A stretch of DNA of 64,000 nucleotides from Hyperoodon ampullatus (Eukaryota; Chordata; Mammalia; Artiodactyla; Ziphiidae), in the NCBI GenBank assembly GCA_949752795.1, contig OX457057.1:5694632-5758631 (forward strand), in the 5' to 3' direction. Each line of letters opens with the position of its first letter. The first letter of the stretch is position 1. Below the pieces are notes generated by a model. That model did not search any database and was not told the DNA's origin. It worked only from the letters and a program-made list of their open reading frames with translations. The position numbers and the translations under genes are program-made. Positions 48,640 to 58,724 of this stretch are shown one piece after another.

Positions 48640-49260
48640 TGTCTATAGCTCGTCACAGCAAAATTCCTCCCTATGTCTCCCTGTAGTCATTGCCTCACAG
48701 CCTACTTTTCTTCAGTCCACACCACTGAGACGTCTTTAACCAAGGTCACCATCTTGCTGAAGCCCAACAGGAAATTCTCAGCCTCTGTCTCACTCTGCTT
48801 ATCACCAGCATTTGATAAAGTTGCCAGCTCTCTCCTTAAATGCTTCCTTATCAAGCTTCCAGGACCCCACACTCCTCTGGTTTTCTTTCAACCTTATCTA
48901 TGGCTCCTTATTCTTTGCTTGGTTCTCTGCCTGACCTCTGAATCTCTGTGTGCCCCAAATCTTGGCCTTTGGCCCTTTTCTCTCTATCGGCACTCTCTCA
49001 CTGACACCATTTCACCCATCACTGTAAACTCCATAGAGACTCTGACGACTGCCAAATGTAAGCTGTATCTCCACCCCCGGCTTCTCCCCTGAGTTCCCGG
49101 CTGGGAGATCCAATTGCCTACCTGACCACTCACTCCACTTGGATGTTTAGTGCACATCTCTGAATCTCTGAACATGGCATGTGGAAAACAGTTCTCTGTT
49201 CTCCCTTCAGCAAAACCTGCCATCCCCAGACCTGCACTCAATAAATATTTGCTGAATGAA
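48640..49260 (+). repeat. L2 LINE fragment, sense
   Basis: It shows the L2 ORF2 end and 3' region: CAGCATTTGATAAAGTTGCC, TCTGACGACTGCCAAATGTA, CTCCACTTGGATGTTTAGTG, and an AATAAATATTTGCTGAATGA tail. The reading frame is decayed. Confidence 0.8.
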
Positions 49261-49978
49261 TGCAGTTTAACAAAATAGAGATTCAGAAGAGAGTAAGCAT
49301 CATTTGGAGAAATAAGGTGGTTTACCCAATACCTAATATGAACAGTTACCACACTTCACTTTCCCCTCCTCTTATTTACAATTCCTTTCATTCATCCAAC
49401 CAATACTTAAGATTTCTGATGTACCAGGCACCGGAGAGGGGTGGAGTTATACATGGCACCTTCCATTTCGGAGGAGTCGAGACACAAATAAAAAGTCTTC
49501 CGACGGTGTTTTTTAAAGGCCTTCTCTACACCTTCCTTTCCCAAAATAATGTCTTTTACAGACACTTGTCTTCCTCCAGTTGCTAAGTGAATCTTTAACT
49601 TTAGGAAGACCAGGGAAATGTTTTAAGTTTCACTGTCAGAATTCCGCTTCTGAAAACCGGGCTTGATCTTTCCAGGGCTGCTACACTGCCGGGTCCTCAG
49701 AGCCCTTCACTTAAGAGTCCGCGGGAGCGAGAGCAAGAAGGTCGTTAAGAAAAATGGAAACGACGGGAACCCGAGAAGACTCAGGGAAAGCGCTGGGACG
49801 TCTGCCAGCTTGGTCCCGATCCGCACCACAGCTGCGCCGCTCTCCCGACTCTGGAGCTGGGGCAACCGCGGCCGCTCACATGGAAGCCGCGCAGGCCCCG
49901 CCCACCCCACCGCCCGGGGCCCGCCCCCTCATGACTGGCGACTCCAGCGCCCTATCACTGCCGCGCTCGCTCCAGCGG

Positions 49979-50020
49979 CCCCCGGGGCCCATCCCCCGGG
50001 GCCCATCCCCCGGGGCCGGG
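49979..50020 (+). repeat. 15-bp GC-rich tandem repeat
   Basis: CCCGGGGCCCATCCC is repeated nearly three times in the PER3 CpG island. Confidence 0.85.
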
Positions 50021-50122
50021 AGCGGGGCGGGGACTGGAGCCTCCTCAGGGCCCCTCCGCCCCCTCCCTACGTGCCAGCCGGCCGGGATTGGCCGAGCGCC
50101 GTCCTCAGGCCGACCCCCGGCG

Positions 50123-50130
50123 TTACGTAA
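50123..50130 (+). promoter_or_regulatory. PER3: D-box TTACGTAA
   Basis: A perfect palindromic TTAYGTAA site inside GTTACGTAAC. It is the consensus for DBP/TEF/HLF activators and the NFIL3 (E4BP4) repressor. D-box control of Per3 is established in mammals; occupancy here is inferred. Confidence 0.8.
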
Positions 50131-50168
50131 CGAGCTCCGGGACCTTTGCCCCGCTCACTCGCCTCCGC

Positions 50169-50176
50169 TTATGTAA
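50169..50176 (+). promoter_or_regulatory. PER3: D-box TTATGTAA
   Basis: A second perfect TTAYGTAA site, 46 bases after the first (start to start). Two sites this close could bind two PAR-bZIP dimers. Confidence 0.75.
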
Positions 50177-50272
50177 CCCGGGCGCCCCTGAGCGGGTCCC
50201 GCCCCCAGGCCAATGGGGTCTCGCAGAGCTGGCAGCGGCAGCCAATCGCGTGACCCGGAGGCGGGACCGAGT

Positions 50273-50278
50273 CACGTG
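50273..50278 (+). promoter_or_regulatory. PER3: E-box CACGTG
   Basis: A canonical CLOCK/BMAL1-type E-box in the context GTCACGTGGT, close to the likely transcription start. USF and other bHLH factors bind the same motif. Confidence 0.7.
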
Positions 50279-50299
50279 GTGCGCGGGGGGCGCGGCGCC

Positions 50300-50399
50300 C
50301 GCGACTGCACGGCACGCTGCGGGCCTCGAGACTGCGTGGGGCCGGGTCAGCTGGGCGAGCGGCGCGCTGGTCCGCGGGAGGCGGTGGCGGCGGCGGCGG
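50300..50399 (+). other. PER3: PER3 exon 1 (non-coding, start approximate)
   Basis: GCGGCGGCGG followed by the donor GTGAGG at 50400. The start site is not defined; I place it just after the E-box. The acceptor of exon 2 is CCCCTCCAG at 50655. Human PER3 likewise has a non-coding first exon. Confidence 0.55.
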
Positions 50400-50758
50400 G
50401 TGAGGGCTCGGCCCGGGCGGGGAGGCCTCGGGGCCCGCCGGGCGCGGTCGCCCCGAGCCTGTCCTGCGCTGTGGGAACTTTGTGCTTCAAGTTGCCCCTT
50501 GCCGGGTCCGGGTCCTGGGTGCACGCCGACTCTCGGGGCGGCCGGAACCGGGATCCCCCTGGGGCTGCCCAGCCCGCGAGCCACAGCCGAGCTTCCAGCA
50601 TCAGATTGTGTTTCTCTTGACACTTGTCACCTTTGTTTCCACCGTCCCCCTCCAGGGTGGACCTCCCGTGAGCGGAGACGTCCAAGATTGAAGGGAAATA
50701 CTGGGGAGAAAAGTGCCCCCGGAGGAGCAGAAAGAGTACCTCTACTTGCCGGCTTGTG

Positions 50759-50833
50759 ATGACTGACATTTTCTCTGAGACGATGGCCTGGACCAAAATG
50801 AGAAGTACATTTCCGTCGCCGATCGCAAAGTAG
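50759..50833 (+). promoter_or_regulatory. PER3: PER3 upstream ORF (24 codons plus stop)
   Basis: ATG at 50759, stop TAG at 50831-50833, 40 bases before the main start and in a different frame. It starts MTDIFSETMAWTKM. It could dampen translation of PER3; there is no direct evidence. Confidence 0.5.
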
Positions 50834-50873
50834 CAAAGTAGCAGGCGACAGGCTGAGGACTGCCGGGCGAGCG

Positions 50874-51052
50874 ATGGATCCCTGTGAAGATCTAGAAGTG
50901 TCCGGTGGTAAATCTCAGGACTCTAGGGGGGGCCAGCCTCATGAACTTGAAGGACCACAGGCCAGCGGTCCTGAGGCGCTGGGGAAGGACTCTGCTGAGA
51001 TGTGGAGCCGGCAATACCAGCTGCGGAGCAAATACGTGCAGACCAGCAACAG
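50874..51052 (+). CDS. PER3: PER3 exon 2 coding part
   Basis: Start context GCGATGG is strong (G at -3 and +4), and an in-frame TGA lies upstream at 50799, so no earlier start is possible in this exon. It encodes MDPCEDLEVSGGKSQDSRGG and ends QLRSKYVQTSN plus two bases of the next Ser codon. The N-terminus is variable in this family; the MDPC start resembles the rodent protein. Confidence 0.88.
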
Positions 51053-51494
51053 GTGAAATAACCTAATGTGTTTGTTGTTCTCTGCTGGGGTAGTAGAGGG
51101 GAAAGGCGGGCTTACATCTTTTTATATTTTGTTTGTAAGCCTAGGAAAAAGTTTAAGGAGACTCAGACAACTTAGAATGAAATACCCTGGAGAAACTGAA
51201 GGAAATTAACCAAAAGGTAAAAAGTGGTTGAGGAATTTAGCTGACTCTAGGCTGAAGTGGGAAATGCTTGATGTTTACCAATTTCTTTGCCTGGGATTCT
51301 CCACCTGTAAAAAAAAAAAGTGGTGAATAATAAATCTGTGAACTAAATGAGCTGATCCATGTTAAGGGCTTAGAAAGCGGGCCTGGCATGAAATACGCTG
51401 TTCAGTAAAAGTTGACTTATTGTAATCGAAAGTGTGAATTTAGAATCTTTTTTATCTTACAGTGAACCGCAATAGAATCTTTTTTATCTTACAG
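51053..51494 (+). other. PER3: PER3 intron 2
   Basis: 442 bases with no transposon seen. Its 3' end carries a perfect 32-bp tandem duplication (see 51441-51504) that includes the acceptor. Confidence 0.9.
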
Positions 51495-51504
51495 TGAACC
51501 GCAA
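51441..51504 (+). repeat. PER3: 32-bp tandem duplication spanning the PER3 exon 3 acceptor
   Basis: Two identical 32-bp units (51441-51472 and 51473-51504), each with a T-run, TTATCTTACAG and the first ten exon bases TGAACCGCAA. The two acceptors (AG at 51461-51462 and 51493-51494) have the same sequence. The second continues the PER3 frame. The first would add TGAACCGCAATAG and stop. Confidence 0.95.
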
Positions 51505-51640
51505 GATCAAAACAGAGTTTCCAAAGACCTTATAACGGTTGTCCAAGAAATGAAAAAATACTTCCCGTCAGAGAAAAAGAGTAAACCAAGCACCCTGGAT
51601 GCTCTCAACTATGCCCTTCGCTGCGTACACAGCGTGCAAG
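51495..51640 (+). CDS. PER3: PER3 exon 3: HLH-like region
   Basis: It uses the second acceptor. It encodes [20 protein letters not shown], then [20 protein letters not shown] and ALRCVHSVQ. The two helices around a short loop resemble a bHLH without a DNA-binding basic region. It ends with one base of the next Ala codon (donor GTAAAC). Confidence 0.95.
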
Positions 51641-52494
51641 GTAAACGGGCTGGAGAGGGAATACAGTCGTGCACGGACACCATTGCTCGTAAACAGCAGC
51701 CAGGCCAGAGCAGTTGTCTGCCTGGTTTTAGGCACAGAAATGTTTTGAGCTTTTTACGGTGCTTTATGTGAGATGTGCAAATCTACACTGATGGCATTAG
51801 CATCTTAGTTTTTCACGTGAGCCTCGGAGAACCTTATTTGTGTCATAGCTTAGTAACTGTGCAGTATTTTGCTGATTTGTTTCAGGAGAGTAGAGATCGG
51901 CATAAGCACATTTTGAAGATTCACTTTTTAAAAGAATATTGTCTTCTATGACTATTAGGGGAAAAATACACTTGATTAAATACATTTACATTTCCCTGCC
52001 ATAGACATACTTTTAAAATACAGTCATGATGTATCAGGAATTTACCAAATTAAAATCGAATGGTTGTAAACATTTTTTTCTTTTTATGACTTTTCAGACT
52101 TCTTCTCAAGGGATTTTAAAAAATACACATTCTGTAGCACAAACCTCTGTGGCTTCATAGATGGTATATAGTTCCTGAATCCTGGAGTAATGTTTCTGCC
52201 ATACAGATTTCCTGTGTGTGTATTTGGAATTTTTGGTTTCAGTACCTTGTTTTGGTACCTTCAATGTGTTTCATTCCTTGTGATCTGGAACATGCAGAAT
52301 TCATAAAATACAAAATCTTAAGTTTGTACAACTATCAGTACTTTAGGTGAAAGAAGAAGATGATCTGGTTTCAAGGAAAACATGCTAAGGTGTCCTCATC
52401 CTAAAAAACAAGCCTGCTTTTATACTGATAAAAAATGATTTCCTAAAGATACTGTTGTCACTGGACTACCTATGTATTTTCCTGTGTTTCTTAG
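51641..52494 (+). other. PER3: PER3 intron 3
   Basis: 854 bases of unique-looking sequence. Nothing to annotate. Confidence 0.85.
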
Positions 52495-52610
52495 CAAACA
52501 GTGAGTTTTTCCAGATTCTCCATCAGAATGGAGCGCCTCAAGCAGATGTGACCATGTACAGTCTTGAGGAACTGGCCACTATTGCTTCAGAGCACACTTC
52601 CAAAAACACA
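52495..52610 (+). CDS. PER3: PER3 exon 4: approach to PAS-A
   Basis: The acceptor is TTTCTTAG and the donor is GTAAGA. It encodes [20 protein letters not shown] and [19 protein letters not shown]. Positions about 109-147 of the protein. A clear PER family sequence. Confidence 0.96.
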
Positions 52611-53819
52611 GTAAGAATTCACAAATTTTGCCATATCAACCTGGGTGATTTTTCCTAACGCTCTTATCTAGATGTAGATTTTTAGAAATAATAACTGAGC
52701 ATTTCAGTCACCACAATTTGAGGTCAAGCATAGGCGAAAACTGCTAAAGAGGCCTTGTGGAGTTTCTCCTGCCCTTGCCAGAGAAAACATCTAAAAACAG
52801 GAAGCAACACATTAGTAGTAGTTGGCTTTGCTTCCGTCATGAGGTGCCTCTCTCTCCTTAGCATCCCTGAATTCTCTCAAATGAAGAAAAAGATAACAGT
52901 GCAGAGTGATTTCCTGCATCTTATTCTAATCTCCGGATTGTTAATTTCTATTTATATCACTCTTACTTCCAATACCTACTACTTCACGTTGTAACAACTG
53001 GATTTTATAGAACAGGTGAGTTGAGATGCTGTCATTTTTTGTAAAATTTTGGAAGAGATATGTAGTATATCTTTTTGGAATCTCTTCACGTTGACAGAAT
53101 AATTGAGCCTCATGTTTTGCTGATATGATGGAGATTACTTAATTTATGTGTAGACCTCAACATAATTGTAACTTAAAGATTTTGTAATATTGGAGCATGA
53201 GCTGCCCTTCATGTTACAGTGCTTATTTTGCTTACTGATGTGTTTATAATACTGTAGTAGGTGCTGTGGAGATTTAAGGGAAAAAAAGTTTAAGGAAAAC
53301 ATTTTCCCTTTAAGATCTTCAAAGTATATCTAGAGAGGAAAACATATGCCACTTGCTAGCAGGTACAAACAGTGGCCGATTATAAATAAGTTATGTTTAT
53401 GTCTAACGGAACACATTAGAGAAATGATTCTTATGTACTGAGGTTTGTCAAAGACAACATCTTGGAGCAAGTGAACTTTAGCTTGGTCTTGAAGCCTGGA
53501 ATATGCATGGGTGAAGAGAAGACAGTCCTTCCAGGCACAGTTTGCAAAGGAGAGGGAATCAGAAGTGTATGCAGTGTATACACTGTGTTTAGTCGGTGTA
53601 GAATGAGCTGGTGCATTGTTCGGCAGAACTTAAACCTTCAGAAGGAACAATGCAGGTTTTACAGCGATTTGTTGCCTTTGCAGGTGTGTGTGTGTGTTTT
53701 AAGCTATTGATCATGGTATTAAGCTATTGTTCATGGTAGACGTCTAGACGAAATTTATTCAGGGAATATTGCCAGTATGTATCTCAATATTTTGCATTTA
53801 TTTTAAATATTTTTCGTAG
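52611..53819 (+). other. PER3: PER3 intron 4
   Basis: 1.2 kb, with a short GT run near 53685-53698. I see no transposon in it. Confidence 0.8.
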
Positions 53820-54021
53820 GATACGTTTGTGGCAGTTTTTTCATTTCTGTCTGGAAGGTTAGTGCACGTTTCTGAACAGGCTCCTTCGATCCTGCATTGT
53901 AAGAAAGAGTTCTTAGAGTCCTCTCATTTCGTTGAGCTGCTTGCCCCTCAAGACGTGAGGGTGTTCTACACACACACTGCCCACGCTCAGCTTCCTTTCT
54001 GGAACAACTGGACCCAAAGAG
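53820..54021 (+). CDS. PER3: PER3 exon 5: PAS-A core
   Basis: The acceptor is TTTTCGTAG and the donor is GTAATG. It encodes [20 protein letters not shown], then [20 protein letters not shown] and [14 protein letters not shown], residues about 148-214. The pattern of a PAS fold (GRLVHVSE strand, LLAPQD turn) is plain. It ends on one base of the next Ala codon. Confidence 0.97.
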
Positions 54022-54560
54022 GTAATGGGACCAATATTCAGATGTTTATCTTGCCTGGTAAAGATCAGTTTCATTCTTCCAAAAATAGTACACAAATGAA
54101 TGCATTATTCAGAATATGCAAATATATAGTTTTTCTTATTTCTTCATTTTAAAAGTCAGAATGTGATGAAAATAGCATTTTAAATGCTGCTAATAACATA
54201 AAGATCCAATAAATTTGTTTTCATTTAATCAACTTAGTTTCACAGACTATGTGCTATAGATATGGTGTGTTACAGCATAATGTGTAGCAGGTTAATTGCT
54301 ACAAAGTGTCTGTTGTTAATAAAATTAAATGTTTTTCCTCTTATACTGACCTCATTATTTCTCTGCTTTGCTCTGGAGGTAAGCTTCTCAAAGTTAGATC
54401 CCTTTCCAGTTTTTCTTCTCCCTAAAAGTTATGAATCTCATCATTTTGTTTTCCTTCTGAAAGACTGCTTTTCCTGAACTGGGGGTGGGGAGTGGGTTCC
54501 CACTCACAGTTTTCTTTGTGTTATTCAATCCCATGTAATCTTTCATTCATTCATCCATTC

Positions 54561-54843
54561 TTTTTTTTTTTTTAAATATTTATTTATTTATTTGGTTGTG
54601 CCGGGTCTTTGTTGTGGCAGGCGGGCTCCTTAGTTGCAGCTCTCCAGCTCCTTAGCTGCAGCATGTGGGCTCCTTAGTTGCGGCTTGAGGGCTCCTTAGT
54701 TGTGGCTCACGGGCTCCTTATTTGAGGCATGTGAACTCTTAGTTGCGGCATGCATGTGGGATCTGGTTCCCTGACCAGGGATCGAACCTGGGTCCCTTGC
54801 GTTGGGAGGGCAGAGTGTTCACCACTGCACCGCCAGGGAAGTC
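54561..54843 (-). repeat. tRNA-derived SINE, diverged CHR type
   Basis: Tail TTTATTTATTTATTTGG at the left, reverse head CCGCCAGGGAAGTCC at the right. The flanks share an approximate CCATTCATTCTTT duplication. More diverged than the other copies in the window. Confidence 0.8.
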
Positions 54844-54959
54844 CCATTCATTCTTTCTTAAGTCACCCTTTATTCCCTATTTCATATTTTTTGTGAAATG
54901 TCTCTTAAAGAACTTAGTAAAGATCAACTTTCTTTTTGATCCCAGACCCTTTTCTCTCA

Positions 54960-55130
54960 TTTTTAAAAAATTTTGATTATTTTTATTATGGTAAAAAACA
55001 CATTCACAAAATTTACCATCGTAACCATTTTCAAGTGTACAGTTCAGCAGCATTAAGTACATTCACAGTGTTGTGAAACAGATCCTCAGAACTTCATCCT
55101 GCAAATCTAGAGCTCTGTACTCATTCTGGT
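54960..55130 (-). repeat. L1 3' fragment, reverse strand (weak)
   Basis: TTTACCATCGTAACCATTTT and CAGTTCAGCAGCATTAAGTA match the usual wording of an old L1 3' end on the reverse strand. Confidence 0.6.
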
Positions 55131-55545
55131 TTCTAATCCAGTTCTCAGTCCAGTGAAGAACAGTGTTACAGCCTTCTTTTCTCAATCACAGACCCTTGCC
55201 CCATTCTCTGTGCACATTTTATATAAGCTTCAGAAAAGACACCTGTCACCCTTGCTTTCTTCCAGCTCCCTCTCTCCTTTTCCCATCATTCAGAAACACT
55301 GATTTTATTTTGCTTCCTCTTTCCGAAACACGTGTTTTCAACCTTTAATTGTCCACATTTGTTTCTCTGCTTTTGTTCATCATTTATTCATTCCGTAGAC
55401 ATTATATAGCAGTCCCTGTGGGCTAGGAGCTGTTCTAGGTGCTAAGGTACAACAGTGAACAGAACAGACACGTGGTACTGTTCACCAGGTCTTTCCCATT
55501 TTCCCTTCAGTATTGCCCTATAGTCTCTGTCTGATCTTTTCACTT

Positions 55546-55662
55546 GTTTTTTTTTGGCTGTGCTGCAAGGCTTGCGGGATCTTAGTTCCCCGACCAGGGA
55601 TCAAACCCGTGTGCCTGCAGTGGAAGCATGGAGTCCCAACCACTGGACCACCAGGGAATTCC
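55546..55662 (-). repeat. Short tRNA-derived SINE
   Basis: About 117 bp from a T-run to CCACCAGGGAATTCC. A perfect 15-bp duplication CTGATCTTTTCACTT flanks it at 55531-55545 and 55663-55677. It carries the tRNA-like head without the long CHR tail. Confidence 0.88.
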
Positions 55663-57393
55663 CTGATCTTTTCACTTTCTTATCTTTGCTAATTACTTAA
55701 TGGTATTTCCCCTGCTTGTAAAAGCATAATAGTCCCTGAAATTGTTGTCTCTTGGACCTAAACATTTACTTGCTCCATAAAGGTGATGTCCATTGAGTTT
55801 ACTTCTCACACTGTACTTTCGCTTTAGGAACCCCAAGGATCCACACCCTCCTTGAGGGCCGTTGTTCAGCTCCACACCATTTCTGGGCTGTGCTCATGTC
55901 ACCTCTTTGTCCCTTCCTTTGAACTCATAGGACATTAAGAGGACACGGGAAGCTCTGAACTCAGCAGTTGTCAGCTTTGGGCCTGTGTTAGAGCACATTT
56001 CCACTTAGGCTTGTTGTACAGACCTCTCAGAAGGATCTGACCGCTGTTTCTTTAGAACACACTTCCAGAAACAAGAATTCGCGCGTTCCAGCCCAGGTGT
56101 GGAAGTGACAGCGGGCCCCCATCTACTGTTTTTGAGATCCTGTAGGCTGGCTCTCTGTGTTACAGGACTCCAGGGTGGGGGGGGGCAGTTGAATTCAGGT
56201 GCCTGCTACAATGTATAAGGAGTGTAAGCGAGTTCACCTTACAGCAGAGTTGCAGTATTTTGTTATGTGTAAAGAATGTGAAGCTCAGAACCTGAAGGTC
56301 TGAGTTTCAAGTTGCATTCTGTCGCTTCGTGAACCTTGGAGGCCACTTGGCTTCTCATTGTAAAATGAGAATCATAGTTTCTGACGTGCCTGTTAACACA
56401 GGGTTTCTGTGAGAACCCAGCAAGCTGTAGGTTGGGGAAGGCTTGGAGATATTTGGAGCATCCGCAGCATAAAGGCTCATCTTAACTGCTGTCATCTGTT
56501 GAACGGTTACTATTTGCCAGGGACCCTTCTCTTTGCTTTCGTGGATTAACTGAGTTAATCTTCACGAAGACCTTGTGAGGTGTAGGTACTGTCATTCTCC
56601 CCGGTAGACGAACACAGTAACTGTATTAGTTTGGGTTTGCCCAGAAGCGGGACGCTGACTGGGGGAGCGGGTGGAAGGTGGTGAGAGGAGCCCTCAGCCC
56701 GCATCGCTGGCCTCGCTGGAAGGAGCGAGGCGGGGGGAGGGCTGGGCAGCAGGAGCCTTGGGCCCGCAGCGCAGTCCAGAGAACTTCTGGGCCAGGCAGC
56801 CAGAGGGGGTCCACCCGCTGTCACACGCTGGAAGAGCCCGGCGTCTCCATGCAATGGTCCTGCCTCGTTTCCTGCTCCGTGTATGGGCATGGGCCGGGGG
56901 CAGCCCGCGGGAAGCAGGGCTCAGGCAACAGTCGGGTCCCTCAGAGCCAGCAACTGTGCCCTTTCTTAGCTGCCATGGTCACAGAGATGCCAACGTCACA
57001 CTGCCTGCAAGTATGGAGCCGGCCTTCACCTTGGCAGCGTGAATCCAGAGCCCCTCTGACCCCACGGCTGCTGGGACTGCACCTTATAGCAGGAGAACTG
57101 TCCTCAGACAAAGGCGAGCATTTGAAAGTGTCACCGAGGGACGGTTCCCACCCAAGAGAATCAGCTCAGAAAATCAAGGATATTTTTGAAAAATCTTTAT
57201 CTGGCCTTAATTCCTCCATAGAAACTCCAGAAACAGTTTCTGTGTTAAGATGATAGCATATCCTAGAGTAATTAATTTCTTTAGCTTACTTTGTCAAGTT
57301 CTTTCTGTTATTTCTCCCAGACTTCTGGCTTCAGAATTCTGGGCCTGTAACTTTCATAGTTTCACGAATTACAGGAGTTTGGTCACTGGTCCC

Positions 57394-57402
<9 letters not shown>

Positions 57403-57435
<33 letters not shown>

Positions 57436-57626
57436 CCGGTACGCGGGCCTCTCACTGTTGTGGCCTCTCCCGTTGCGGAGCACAGGCTCCGGACACGCAG
57501 GCTCAGCGGCCATGGCTCACGGGCACAGCCGCTCTGAGGCATGTGGGATCTTCCGGGATCGGGGCACGAACCCGTGTCCCCTGCATCGGCAGGCAGACTC
57601 TCAACCACTGCGCCACCAGGGAAGCC
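57403..57626 (-). repeat. CHR-type SINE (short form)
   Basis: Long T-run tail (about 34 T), then CGGTACGCGGGCCTCTCACT and the reverse head CCACCAGGGAAGCC. The duplication CTGGTCCCTTTACTTTT flanks it (57386 and 57627). Confidence 0.92.
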
Positions 57627-58612
57627 CTGGTCCCTTTACTTTTAAACTGGAGGGCTTTTTTTTAATCGTGAATATTTTTCTTGATCACTCAAAAGCCCAT
57701 TTTCTTATTCTTCCTATGATCATTTCCTTAGGAGTACAAACACCTGGACCATGTTCAGTATTTTGGTTCTTCAGAATCCTCGTTGTAGGTGCTCCTTCAG
57801 TGTATATATTTTTGAAAATATCTCCTTGGTTGTAAACATTTCCTTGGTTTCTGTAACTGAAAACTTTTCACTCCAGTGAATAAATGCCCAAAAGATACAT
57901 ATTTAGGGAGTTCTACCAGACGAAATAAAGTAATCAACAAACACTTGGAAATAAGTTCAGTTTCCTAAGATGGGCAAATTTCAGTGTTTCTGAATTACCA
58001 CCTCACACATCAATAAAATAAATGCGAAGTCAATAAAATTGAAGCAAAACCTTTGGCATGAGGGGTGTGAGAAAGTGTTATTAATGACACTGAATTGGTA
58101 CCATCTGCTGGAGCTAAGTTTGCCAATATATGATGAGAGTCATGAAATGTTATCATCTGATCTGGGAACACAGCTCTGGGGAATTTGTCCAAGGAAAGAA
58201 ATGTATGTATCCTCTACCTGAAAGCTCTAAGTAATCTGAATTCCCAGTTTCTGAGACGTGTCCAAACTATTACAGGGGAATAGAATATTACCAGCGAAAT
58301 AATTGTGTCGCAGGCTGATTACGTTGACATTTGAAGCAGTGAGTCCGGGCAGGAGCAGAAATGCAGACAGGACTGCAGGGGGTGACAGGGAGAGGCCTCG
58401 GTCAGGTGCTCTCAGGGTCTCACCTGAGGGTTACTGTTCAACACGAAAAAGCCCTGGGAAAATACTGGATGGAACTAGACCTTAGTGAGGGAGGAGAGTC
58501 CTGTTTTAATCAAGAGCAGCTCTGTCCCTGAAAAGAGTCTCCCGTTTGTACAGTGACAGTCTGGGGAGGAGCCGCATGGGGGTGGGACACTGACACGTGT
58601 GTTTGTTTCCAG

Positions 58613-58664
58613 CAGCCTCACGCTATGAATTCGCTCCAGTGAAATCCTTTTTCTGCAGGATCCG
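58613..58664 (+). CDS. PER3: PER3 exon 6
   Basis: The acceptor is GTTTCCAG and the donor is GTGAGT. It completes Ala and encodes ASRYEFAPVKSFFCRI plus two bases of an Arg codon, residues about 215-231. A CAG directly follows the acceptor (NAGNAG), so a form three bases shorter is possible. Confidence 0.94.
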
Positions 58665-58724
58665 GTGAGTGTGGGAGCTCCTGGAGGCCGGGAACAGTGG
58701 AGTGGGCTCTGGTTTTACTTTATT

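Larger units (their letters stand above)
46056..49650 (+). other. VAMP3-PER3 intergenic region
   Basis: It holds two CHR SINEs (47603-47959, 48004-48256) and an L2 block (about 48640-49260). AATAAA hexamers at 46539 and 47521 could extend VAMP3 transcripts, but nothing shows they are used. Other sequence is unassigned. Confidence 0.75.
49660..50620 (+). promoter_or_regulatory. PER3: PER3 CpG-island promoter
   Basis: A dense CpG island over the PER3 5' end. It carries two D-boxes (50123, 50169), two CCAAT boxes (50210-50214 and 50242-50246), an E-box (50273) and many GC boxes, but I see no TATA box. The long open frames here (up to 223 codons) reflect GC richness. This element set fits the morning/evening clock logic known for Per genes. 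Confidence 0.85.
50656..51052 (+). other. PER3: PER3 exon 2 (5'UTR and start)
   Basis: The acceptor is TCCCCCTCCAG and the donor is GTGAAA. The first 218 bases are leader and contain a 25-codon upstream ORF (50759-50833). The main start is at 50874. Confidence 0.8.
54022..58612 (+). other. PER3: PER3 intron 5 (4.6 kb)
   Basis: It contains three reverse-strand SINEs (54561-54843, 55546-55662, 57403-57626), an L1-like reverse fragment (about 54960-55130) and a MIR-like stretch near 56230-56500. The GC-rich part at 56600-57250 starts like an old LTR or LINE end (TGTATTAGTTTGGGTTTGCC) but I cannot name it. Its open frames on both strands are not supported as genes. Confidence 0.8.

Noticed and set aside
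50088..50759. 223-codon open frame over the PER3 CpG island
   Set aside because: Low-complexity Arg/Ala/Gly/Pro product with mirror frames on the other strand. It runs through promoter elements, a splice donor and an acceptor.
51463..51640. Use of the first acceptor as the true start of PER3 exon 3
   Set aside because: It introduces a stop after four codons, whereas the second acceptor gives the conserved PER3 sequence in phase.
56555..57253. Possible processed gene or LTR in the GC-rich part of PER3 intron 5
   Set aside because: Open frames exist on both strands, but there is no family similarity, no splice logic and no paired LTR ends that I could find.
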